This document shows, piece after piece, positions 1 to 5,699 of a stretch of 6,249 nt of DNA. The translations under genes were made by a program, and so were the position numbers. Location: contig DYJG01000158.1 in NCBI GenBank assembly GCA_020723225.1, forward strand, positions 1-6,249, given 5' to 3'. A model generated the notes under the pieces. That model had not been told where the DNA came from, ran no database searches, and worked only from the letters and a program-made list of their open reading frames with translations. Numbering within the stretch: the first letter of the stretch is position 1; each line of letters opens with the position of its first letter. This DNA is from Desulfobacca acetoxidans (GTDB lineage Bacteria > Desulfobacterota > Desulfobaccia > Desulfobaccales > 0-14-0-80-60-11).

Positions 1-3
1 GCC

Positions 4-52
4 ACTGGCCACTGGCTACTGGCTACTGGCCACTGACCACTGATCACTGTTT
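4..52. repeat. Heptanucleotide tandem array (ACTGRYY), seven units, at 3' end of hydrolase gene
   Basis: Seven consecutive 7-bp units beginning ACTG can be read directly: ACTGGCC, ACTGGCT, ACTGGCT, ACTGGCC, ACTGACC, ACTGATC, ACTGTTT. The last one is degenerate. The array may continue beyond the left edge of the window. The stop codon of the hydrolase gene (TGA on the minus strand, 44-46) lies inside unit six, and its final Gln codon comes from unit seven, so the array starts exactly where the gene ends. A related array occurs at 1400-1441. Because 7 is not a multiple of 3, reading through the array cycles all frames and meets TGA or TAG quickly. The array is seen directly; any function is unknown. 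Confidence 0.9.
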
Positions 53-1294
53 GTAACCGCTCTTTGGATAAACGTTGCGCGGGTTCCAGAACATCCAGCC
101 GCTGGAGCCGAAGTCGTCGGCGGCCTTGATCTGGAGGCGCATCTCTTCTTCGTAAAAGAATTTTTTATTGAAGGCGTAATCCCGGAAGGCCTGGAGCCAG
201 GGCCTAAAGCGCAGGGGCGAGACCTGGGTGCGCTCCACCGCCCTTTTTAAAGAGAGGTAGACGATTTTATAAGGATGCTGCACCGGATTGCGGTAGTTGG
301 GAATGCCTAGGTGGTAGCCGGAAGGGTAGACCATGGGGGAGATCACGTCCACGGCCTCCACCACGGGTTCGATCTTCTGGCCGATATCCGTGTCGTTGGT
401 GTTCCAACAGATGTAGCCGAAGACATCCGCGGCCACCATGACATTGTAGGGTTCCAGGGCCTTGTAGGCCGCCTTCAAAAAGCCGGTGATGGCTTCGGTG
501 CGGGTGTCTTCGTTGGCTTCCTGGGAAAAGCCGGTGCCCAGGTTGTCGGGGAAACGGACGTAATCGAACTGCACTTCATCGAAGCCCACTTGGGCGGCGA
601 TCTTGGCGATGGCGATGTTGTAGTCCCAGACCTCCTTACGGAAGGGGTCGACCCAGCGCAGTTTCTCCCGGTCCTTAAAGACCCCGCCGTTTTTGTCTTT
701 CACGGCCAGATGGGGTTTGCCGGCTGCCAGGGGATCGTCCTTGAAGACCACGATGCGGGCGATGAGGTAGAGTTTCAACTCCCCCTTCAGACGATCCATG
801 AGCTCCTTGATGTCCTTGATCAGGATGGGCTTGTTGGCCCCGATTTCCTCGGCCAGGGGCAGGTCCACCTTAAAGGGGATGAACCCCTTGTCACCCTTGA
901 CGTCGATGACCAGGGCGTTCAGGTTGTTTTCTTTCACGGCCTCCAGCACTGCGGTGCGCAGCTTTTTGCTGGTGACCCCGTAGCTGGTGAGGTAGAGCCC
1001 TTTGACGTTGAAGCGGTCGAGGGCGATTTCCGTTCCGGGGTTGGCCAACTCGGAGACCGGGATTTCCCGCTTTTTATAACCCGGGGCGCGTAACTTCAAG
1101 GTCTCTCCGGTTCCCTCCAGGCGGAACACGCCTTCCTTGTTGGTGCGCGCCGCCTGCTCCCCCAGGGTGGCCACGGCCGCGTGGATGGGGGCCTTGGTTT
1201 TGGCGTCGATAATCTTGCCTTCAAGGGCCAGGGCCGCAGACGCGGCTGCCATTACTCCCGCCAGGACCAGTAAGCTGGTGATTAATCTCTTCAT
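44..1294 (-). CDS. Exported DUF4015-type glycoside hydrolase-like protein with N-terminal carboxypeptidase-regulatory-like domain
   Basis: The protein is 416 aa from the ATG at 1294. Residues 1-23 form a signal peptide (MKRLITS, a hydrophobic core, then an ALA cleavage site), so it should be exported. Residues about 26-93 look like a carboxypeptidase-regulatory-like beta-sandwich (GKIIDAKTKAPIHAAV, then a TNKEGVFRL turn). From about 97 to the end is a TIM-barrel domain of the DUF4015 (PF13200) putative glycosyl hydrolase type: GLYLTSYG at 99-106, FDEVQFDYVRFP at 238-249, SPMVYPSGY at 319-327, PWLQAF at 365-370 and GWMFWNPRNVY at 399-409. The acidic residues of the FDEVQFDYVRFP strand are candidate active-site residues (inference). 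The frame stays open 38 codons further upstream, but that extension is translated from the inverted repeat at 1321-1384 and would bury the signal peptide, so the internal ATG is preferred; a weak GGGA precedes it. It lies 144 bp downstream of a polysaccharide deacetylase on the same strand, suggesting joint action on an exported glycan. The substrate is unknown. Confidence 0.88.
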   Translation of the reverse strand: MKRLITSLLVLAGVMAAASAALALEGKIIDAKTKAPIHAAVATLGEQAARTNKEGVFRLEGTGETLKLRAPGYKKREIPVSELANPGTEIALDRFNVKGLYLTSYGVTSKKLRTAVLEAVKENNLNALVIDVKGDKGFIPFKVDLPLAEEIGANKPILIKDIKELMDRLKGELKLYLIARIVVFKDDPLAAGKPHLAVKDKNGGVFKDREKLRWVDPFRKEVWDYNIAIAKIAAQVGFDEVQFDYVRFPDNLGTGFSQEANEDTRTEAITGFLKAAYKALEPYNVMVAADVFGYICWNTNDTDIGQKIEPVVEAVDVISPMVYPSGYHLGIPNYRNPVQHPYKIVYLSLKRAVERTQVSPLRFRPWLQAFRDYAFNKKFFYEEEMRLQIKAADDFGSSGWMFWNPRNVYPKSGYKQ

Positions 1295-1320
1295 GCGTTT
1301 CCCATCAATAAAGTATTTTC

Positions 1321-1384
1321 CTCTGCGTCCTCTGCGTCTCTGCGGTGTATTAATTTTTACCGCAGAGACGCAGAGGACGCAGAG
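1321..1384. repeat. Perfect 26-bp inverted repeat with 12-base loop, built of CTCTGCGTC subrepeats
   Basis: The left arm is 1321-1346 and the right arm 1359-1384; every base of the right arm is the reverse complement of the left, around an AT-rich 12-base loop (1347-1358). Allowing one bulged base at 1385, the stem extends about four more pairs (1317-1320 with 1386-1389). Each arm contains two tandem CTCTGCGTC units and a partial third. It sits in the 144-bp gap between deacetylase and hydrolase, ending 26 bases before the hydrolase start codon. No T-run follows the stem in the direction of transcription, so it does not look like an intrinsic terminator. From memory, closely similar CTCTGCGTC/GACGCAGAG repeats are scattered in many environmental bacterial genomes and give spurious peptides such as AETQRTQR; this was not checked. 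It may be a REP-like or non-autonomous mobile element. Confidence 0.92.
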
Positions 1385-1399
1385 AGAAATTAACCAAAA

Positions 1400-1441
1400 A
1401 CTGATCACTGGCTACTGGCCCCTGACCACTGCCCCCTGCTA
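1400..1441. repeat. Heptanucleotide tandem array (ACTGRYY family), six degenerate units, at 3' end of deacetylase gene
   Basis: Six consecutive 7-bp units are visible: ACTGATC, ACTGGCT, ACTGGCC, CCTGACC, ACTGCCC, CCTGCTA. They belong to the same family as the array at 4-52 but are more diverged. The last unit contains the deacetylase stop codon (TAG on the minus strand, 1439-1441), so this array too begins exactly at the end of a coding region. It is followed, in the direction of transcription, by the large inverted repeat. Confidence 0.85.
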
Positions 1442-2242
1442 CTTAGCGCTGGCCTTCTTCCCTTTTTCCTGGATTTTGCCTTCGACAATGGCGGCAAAGT
1501 TCTTGACGCCGTCGCCGTTGGTCATCAGGTAGCGGGGCTGGGCCATCATTTTTTCGGACTTGTTGGCAAAGCGCCGGTCGATGCTGAAGGCCACCACATA
1601 ACCGGCCTTGGCGGCCTCCTTCTCCAGGTAGTCGTCATAAATTCCGAAGGGCCAGGCCAGGGCGTCCACTTTGGTCCCCATCTTTTTTTCCAGCACCGCC
1701 TTAGACTTGGTGAGCTGGGTCTGCACCGACTTTTCAAATTCCTCGGGCTTCATCTTTTTCTTGTCCTGCTTGAAATTGGGATGCCAGAAGGTGTGGCACT
1801 GAATATCGAAGAGGCCGGTATTTTGCAATTCATGCAACTGCTCCCAGGTCATGCATTTAACGGAGGAAACCCGGGAAACGCAGGAGGGATAACAGAAAAG
1901 GGTTACAGGAATGTTGTACTTTTTTACCAGGGGCAGCATGTCGGAATAGACCGTCTGGTGAGCATCGTCCGCCGTGATTACCACCGACTTGGGCGGCGGG
2001 GCCGGGCCTTCGCCCTTAAGGTAATTCACCAGGGTACGCATGGGGATGACGGTGTAGCCGTTGTCTTTCAGCCATTTGAGTTGCGCCGCGAAAACTTCGG
2101 TTTTTACGGTCATGCCGTCGGCCACGGTGGGGCCGAAACGGTGGTAGCACAGCACCGGCACACCCTCGGGGGCGTCAGCCGACGCGGCCGGGCCGCAGAA
2201 ACACACGGCCAGCCAGAGAAGGGCGGCAAAAATTCGGGTCAT
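1439..2242 (-). CDS. Exported polysaccharide deacetylase (NodB/CE4-like, PgaB/IcaB-type)
   Basis: This 267-aa protein should remove N-acetyl (or other acetyl) groups from an extracytoplasmic glycan. Residues 1-22 are a signal peptide ending ASA; Cys14 and Cys16 lie in its hydrophobic core, but a lipobox is not convincing. VPVLCYHRFG (28-37) is the usual opening strand of the PgaB/IcaB group. Motif 1, normally TFDDG, reads TADDA at 90-94: D92 (expected general base) and D93 (expected metal ligand) are kept, but the flanking Phe and Gly are both Ala. Motif 2 is HTFWH at 150-154, supplying the two metal-binding histidines. WPFG at 197-200 matches the WPYG-like motif 3 of this group. The C-terminus is lysine-rich. 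The ATG at 2242 is preceded by AGGA (2251-2254) at 8-nt spacing, a good ribosome binding site. The stop codon lies in the heptamer array at 1400-1441. The hydrolase gene follows on the same strand. The family assignment is firm; the substrate (PNAG, peptidoglycan or another polymer) cannot be read from sequence. Confidence 0.9.
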   Translation of the reverse strand: MTRIFAALLWLAVCFCGPAASADAPEGVPVLCYHRFGPTVADGMTVKTEVFAAQLKWLKDNGYTVIPMRTLVNYLKGEGPAPPPKSVVITADDAHQTVYSDMLPLVKKYNIPVTLFCYPSCVSRVSSVKCMTWEQLHELQNTGLFDIQCHTFWHPNFKQDKKKMKPEEFEKSVQTQLTKSKAVLEKKMGTKVDALAWPFGIYDDYLEKEAAKAGYVVAFSIDRRFANKSEKMMAQPRYLMTNGDGVKNFAAIVEGKIQEKGKKASAK

Positions 2243-2333
2243 TTAAGGCGTCCTTTGACAGAATGGAATCGTTGCCGGGGTAAGGGGCAAACCGGAGTTG
2301 CGCCACTTTCACCTGGGCCAAGAAACTGAAGGG

Positions 2334-2361
2334 AATATACCAGAATAAGCATGAAAATGAA
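2334..2361 (-). promoter_or_regulatory. Weak candidate sigma-70 promoter for the deacetylase-hydrolase pair
   Basis: On the minus strand, a TATATT box (2334-2339, five of six to consensus) lies 16 bases after a poor TTCATT (2356-2361, three of six). It is in the 137-bp gap between the acetyltransferase stop and the deacetylase start, about 90 bases before the ATG. No intrinsic terminator was seen in this gap, so read-through from the acetyltransferase gene is also possible. Confidence 0.25.
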
Positions 2362-2379
2362 GGTGAGAAATCATTGCGA

Positions 2380-5043
2380 TTATAAATTCATCTCGATCCG
2401 CACCACCCCTTCGGCCATGCGCTTGAGGTGGAAGCCCGCTTTCTTGGCCATCTCCAGCATGGGTTTGTTTTGGGCCAGGACGTCGCCGTAGAGGAGTTTC
2501 AGGCCTTGGTCCCGGGCCACGGCGATCAATTGTTCCAGCAATTTCGGGCCCAGGCCCTTCCCCTGCCAGGGATCGCCGACGATGACCGCGAATTCCCCTT
2601 TTTGGCGGTCAGCGTCCATGACCAAACGCGAGACCCCCAGCATCGCTTCCGGACTCGGAGGCTGGGCGATGGCCATCAGTCCCAGTTCCCGGTCGTAATC
2701 GTTCTGGGTGAAGCGGATGAGCATCTCGTGGGTCCAATGTTTGATCAGCCGGAAGTAGCGGAAGTAGATGGTCTCGTCCGAACACTTATTGAGGAAGTCG
2801 GAAACCAGGGGTTCGTCTTCGGGCTTCATGGGCCTGAGCAGGATGGGAGTGCCGTCTCTCAGCAGCCAATGGCTTTCGTATTGGTTGGGATAAGGGCTGA
2901 TAATCAGGTGCCGGGGCGCGGGCACCGTACTCGGTTCCAGGGTGATGCGGGCGTCCACGGCCACCACCAGGTTGCCGATGAGCAGCAGGGGATTGATGTC
3001 CAGTTCCACGATTTCCGGGAAGTCCGTGACTAGCTGTGACATCCGCACCAGGTGTTCCACCAGGAGATCCAGATTGGCCCGGGGGATGTGGCGGTAAGTC
3101 TCGAGCACTCGATAAATCCGGGTTCTTTTCATTAAACTGCGGGCCAGGTGCACGTTCAGGGGCGGCAGTTCAATGGCGAAATCCTCCATGATGTCGGTGA
3201 AGGCCCCTCCCAGTCCGAAGAGGATCAGGGGGCCGAAATCCGGGTCCCGCTTGCTGCCGATGAATAATTGGCAATCCGGCTCCCGCTCCTGGGACTCCAC
3301 CGTGACCCCGAAAATTTCGGCCTCGGGATGGCCCATCTTCACTTCCCCGACGATCTGTTCGAACGCGGCCGCCACTTCCCGCTCATTGCGGAGATAAAAA
3401 CGCGCCCCTCCCTCCATGGTCTTGGGATTGAAATCCGGGGAATGGATTTTCAGCACCACAGGGAAGCCGATGTCCTTGGCGGCCCGGGCGGCTTCCGGGG
3501 CGGAGGCCGCAGCCAGGGTGGGATTGATGGGGATGCCGTAGGCCGACAGGATGGCTTTCGATTCGAGAGGGGTCAGCACCCTGGCCCGGCTCTCCAGGCG
3601 CTGCTCGATAAAGGCCCGGGCCTGGGGGGTGTTCACCTGGAATTCCTTGGGCAGGCGGGGCGGCGTCTGTTGCAGGAGTTCCAGGTTCCGGGAATAGGAG
3701 AACATCTCCAGAAAGGTATCCACCGCCGGCTCGGGGGTCTCGAAAGTGGGGATGCCCGCGTCGTTTAAGACGTGGATGCCCGGGGCCACCTCCCCCCCGC
3801 CCATCCACACCGCAAAGACGGGCTTGGCCTTGCCCCCCGCGGCCGCGGCCACCGCCCGGGCCACCCCGGTGGAGTCCGTCAGGGCCTGGGGAGACAGGAT
3901 AATCACCAACCCGGAGAGTTCCCGGGCCTCCAGGCCGATCTCCACCGCCCGGGCATACCGCTCCGGACTGGCATCCCCCAACAGATTGATGGGATTGCCC
4001 GGAATCCGGTAAGGCGGCAGGATTTCCCGCAATTTTTCCAGGGTATCAACGCTCAGGGCCCCGGGTTCCATCTGCCAGCGGGAGAGGGCGTCCACCGCCA
4101 TCACTCCGGGGCCGCCGGCATTGGTGATAATCCCCAGGCTGTTGCCCAGGGGCCGCTGCACCTTCTCCAGGGCCTCGGCGCAGTCGAAGAGCTGGCCGAA
4201 GGTATCCACCCGGATGATGCCGGCCCGGCGAAAAGCCGCGGTGTAGGCCGTATCCTTGCCCGGCCAGATGCCGCCGGAAGGGGTGACCCCCCGGGCGCCG
4301 GCGAACTTCCGCCCCGCCTTGATGACGATGATGGGCTTCACCCGGGACACGGACCGGGCCGCGCTCATGAACTTCCGGTGCCGGGTCAGGTGCTCCATAT
4401 AGATGATGATGCTGCGCACCTTATCCTGATTGCCGAGATAGTCGATGAGGTCGGCAAAATCCAGGTCGGCCTTGGAGCCGAGGCTGAGGAAGTGGCTGAA
4501 GCCGATATTCTTGAGTTCGGCCCAGCCGATGATGGAGCTGCACAACGCGCCGCTCTGGGAGATGAAGGCTAGGCTGCCGGGCCGGGGAAAATGGGGGGCG
4601 AAGGTACCATGGAGCTTGCACGGCGGGCAGATGATCCCCCAGCAATTGGGCCCGAGATAGCGAATCCCCCATTTCAGGGCCTCCGCATGGATGGCGGCTT
4701 CGATTTTTTCGCCCTCGGGGCCGGTTTCCCTGCCGCCTGCGGAAATGATCACAGCGGTCTTGACTCCGGCCTGGCCGCACTCCTCCATGACCTTAGGGAT
4801 GTCCTTGATGGGAATGGCAATCACGGCCAAATCGATGGGCGCCTGGACGTTACGTACGGAAGGGTAGGCCGGCATCCCCAGGATCTGGTCATGCCTGGGG
4901 TTAATGAGATAAGTAGCGCCGGGGAAACCCGCATCCTGGAGATTCTGCACCAGGGCGCGGCCGATGCTGGCCTCTTTCTCGCTGGCCCCGATGACGGCCA
5001 CGGCCTCGGGATTGAAGAGGTGGTCGAGATGGTGTTTTTCCAT
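2380..5043 (-). CDS. Pat-type protein lysine acetyltransferase: ADP-forming acyl-CoA synthetase-like region fused to C-terminal GNAT domain
   Basis: The protein is 887 aa from the ATG at 5043. Order of domains: CoA-binding Rossmann fold (VAVIGAS at 15-21, LGPNCWG at 130-136), succinyl-CoA-ligase-like domains (FISQSGALCSS at 160-170; NAGGPGVM at 308-315), ATP-grasp (about 490-700, with FGPLILFGLGG at 603-613 and ELDINPLLL at 680-688), and GNAT (about 731-887, with acetyl-CoA-binding WQGKGLG at 826-832). This is the architecture of Salmonella Pat / E. coli PatZ (YfiQ), which acetylates lysines of acyl-CoA synthetases and other enzymes. The loop that carries the phosphorylated His in active ADP-forming ligases (SHTG) reads PSGG here, with Ser256 where His is expected. 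The second His (HKSD-type motif) is also replaced, FNPKT with Pro540. The ligase half is therefore probably a sensor rather than an enzyme. A GTG at 5070 would add nine residues and overlap the upstream gene; the ATG fits the usual family N-terminus (HLDHLFNPEAVAVIGAS). It lies 4 bp after the DUF2283 gene, so the two are probably translationally coupled. The protein target is unknown. Confidence 0.93.
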   Translation of the reverse strand: MEKHHLDHLFNPEAVAVIGASEKEASIGRALVQNLQDAGFPGATYLINPRHDQILGMPAYPSVRNVQAPIDLAVIAIPIKDIPKVMEECGQAGVKTAVIISAGGRETGPEGEKIEAAIHAEALKWGIRYLGPNCWGIICPPCKLHGTFAPHFPRPGSLAFISQSGALCSSIIGWAELKNIGFSHFLSLGSKADLDFADLIDYLGNQDKVRSIIIYMEHLTRHRKFMSAARSVSRVKPIIVIKAGRKFAGARGVTPSGGIWPGKDTAYTAAFRRAGIIRVDTFGQLFDCAEALEKVQRPLGNSLGIITNAGGPGVMAVDALSRWQMEPGALSVDTLEKLREILPPYRIPGNPINLLGDASPERYARAVEIGLEARELSGLVIILSPQALTDSTGVARAVAAAAGGKAKPVFAVWMGGGEVAPGIHVLNDAGIPTFETPEPAVDTFLEMFSYSRNLELLQQTPPRLPKEFQVNTPQARAFIEQRLESRARVLTPLESKAILSAYGIPINPTLAAASAPEAARAAKDIGFPVVLKIHSPDFNPKTMEGGARFYLRNEREVAAAFEQIVGEVKMGHPEAEIFGVTVESQEREPDCQLFIGSKRDPDFGPLILFGLGGAFTDIMEDFAIELPPLNVHLARSLMKRTRIYRVLETYRHIPRANLDLLVEHLVRMSQLVTDFPEIVELDINPLLLIGNLVVAVDARITLEPSTVPAPRHLIISPYPNQYESHWLLRDGTPILLRPMKPEDEPLVSDFLNKCSDETIYFRYFRLIKHWTHEMLIRFTQNDYDRELGLMAIAQPPSPEAMLGVSRLVMDADRQKGEFAVIVGDPWQGKGLGPKLLEQLIAVARDQGLKLLYGDVLAQNKPMLEMAKKAGFHLKRMAEGVVRIEMNL

Positions 5044-5047
5044 GAGG

Positions 5048-5281
5048 TTAATTGGAGACTCGCAGTTCACCAGTCACCGGCAGTTCGAAGAGTTCCTTTC
5101 TCAGGAGGCGGGTGGAAAAAAACAGCACTTCCAGGTTCTCCACCTCTCCGGTAACGGGGTTGAGACGGGCGATAATATCATCCCCCAACTCTTCCGATTC
5201 CTGATCCGGATACGGCTGGCACTTGTCAATGTGAAGAATGTCAGCCTCCCGGTCGTAATTGAAAATCAATTTTCCTGCCAT
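5048..5281 (-). CDS. Small DUF2283-family protein
   Basis: This 77-aa protein contains the recognisable DUF2283 opening YDREADILHID (residues 9-19), followed by an acidic loop and the beta-rich NPVTGEVENLEVL segment (41-53). DUF2283 proteins are small beta-rich proteins of unknown function, common in bacteria and often placed near toxin-antitoxin-like or regulatory genes. No signal peptide or membrane segment is present, so it is probably cytoplasmic. The ATG at 5281 has only a weak GGA about ten bases upstream. The stop codon is four bases before the acetyltransferase ATG, which argues for one transcript and translational coupling. A candidate promoter and palindrome lie just upstream. Function is not known and none is proposed beyond a link with the acetyltransferase. 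Confidence 0.8.
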   Translation of the reverse strand: MAGKLIFNYDREADILHIDKCQPYPDQESEELGDDIIARLNPVTGEVENLEVLFFSTRLLRKELFELPVTGELRVSN

Positions 5282-5318
5282 TCTGTTAATTCCATTTCAA
5301 TTCTCCGCGCTGTTGGAT

Positions 5319-5337
5319 GCTTATTGATTTAATAAGC
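5319..5337. promoter_or_regulatory. Palindrome overlapping the candidate -10 box (possible operator)
   Basis: GCTTATT (5319-5325) and AATAAGC (5331-5337) are perfect 7-bp inverted arms around a 5-base centre. The right half covers the candidate -10 element at 5329-5334, a typical place for a repressor site. The dyad is seen; the role is inferred. It has no adjacent T-run and is too AT-rich and short to be a convincing terminator. Confidence 0.4.
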
Positions 5338-5357
5338 TTTACCCGGGAATTTTTCAA
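5329..5357 (-). promoter_or_regulatory. Candidate sigma-70 promoter for the DUF2283-acetyltransferase unit
   Basis: On the minus strand TTGAAA (5352-5357, five of six to the -35 consensus) is followed after exactly 17 bases by TATTAA (5329-5334, four of six to the -10 consensus). Transcription would begin near 5322, leaving a leader of about 40 bases before the DUF2283 ATG at 5281. It is the best-spaced pair in this gap. Confidence 0.45.
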
Positions 5358-5600
5358 GTAATCGAGAGATGACAAGTCCAATTTTCTGCCCGTCGGCATT
5401 CAGAAACTCTGCCTTTAGCCAAGATATAACTGAAAATCTGGAACCGAGACAGCTGCGCCAAGCCTGCTCCCTACGACCCCACGGCCAAGATGCCTGAATA
5501 TAAAGCCTGCACGGTGAAAGTAGAGAAGCTGGCGGTGTAGAAGTAAAGAGAAAAGATTTGGGGAGGGGGTAAGGGCCAGAGACAACTAACCCAATCCAAT
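5358..5600. other. Intergenic stretch without a recognisable gene
   Basis: Part of the 418-base gap between the DUF2283 and DUF1640-like genes. I see no convincing gene. On the plus strand there is a short open frame beginning after a TAA around 5422 and ending with TAG at 5538-5540, with an internal ATG at 5490 (17 codons including stop); it matches no family I know and has no clear ribosome binding site. On the minus strand an 85-codon frame (5471-5728) runs through the terminator hairpin and into the end of the neighbouring gene, and is not credible as a protein. The stretch could be an untranslated region or gene remnant. Confidence 0.4.
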
Positions 5601-5641
5601 ATTAAAAGTTTGAGGGCCGGAAGAAAACTTCCGGACCTCAA
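5601..5641 (-). terminator. Intrinsic terminator hairpin downstream of the DUF1640-like gene (possibly bidirectional)
   Basis: Arms 5610-5623 and 5628-5641 form a 14-bp GC-rich stem with one mismatch (5616 against 5635) and a 4-base loop. On the minus strand the stem is followed by ACTTTTAAT, a short T-run; on the plus strand by TTTATTTT, an even better one. The DUF1640-like gene ends at 5700, 59 bases before the stem, so it is the likely user. It should separate that gene from the DUF2283-acetyltransferase unit. Confidence 0.65.
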
Positions 5642-5699
5642 TTTATTTTCCGATTTTTGGGGGGAGTGAAAGGGAAAATCTCGTTTCTGCGCAGTTCGT

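Noticed and set aside
4..52. CRISPR-like array
   Set aside because: Units are only 7 bp, contiguous and without spacers, and no cas gene is present.
311..1093. 260-codon open frame on the plus strand
   Set aside because: It is antisense to the hydrolase gene, in which family motifs run the whole length; its translation is rich in Gly, Val, Asp and His with no domain, typical of a shadow in GC-rich DNA.
1321..1384. Large hairpin as a rho-independent terminator of the deacetylase gene
   Set aside because: The stem is long and perfect but is not followed by a T-run on the minus strand, and it is made of tandem subrepeats like a repetitive element.
1295..1408. 38-residue N-terminal extension of the hydrolase-like protein in the same frame
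   Set aside because: It is the translation of the CTCTGCGTC inverted repeat (the CVLCVSAV and PQRRRGRRG pieces) and would place a clear signal peptide in the middle of the protein; the ATG at 1294 is the sensible start.
2255..2276. TTGACA on the plus strand as a possible promoter
   Set aside because: No -10-like hexamer lies at the right spacing (the sequence is GGGGTAAG) and no plus-strand gene follows.
2428..3033. 201-codon open frame on the plus strand
   Set aside because: It is antisense to the ATP-grasp and GNAT region of the acetyltransferase and has no recognisable domain.
3772..4572. 266-codon open frame on the plus strand
   Set aside because: It is antisense to the acetyltransferase gene; composition (Gly/Pro/His/Ala-rich) and lack of any motif mark it as a shadow.
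5041..5070. GTG at 5070 as the acetyltransferase start
   Set aside because: It adds nine residues lying outside the usual family N-terminus and creates a 23-base overlap with the DUF2283 gene; the ATG at 5043 is preferred, though neither has a strong ribosome binding site.
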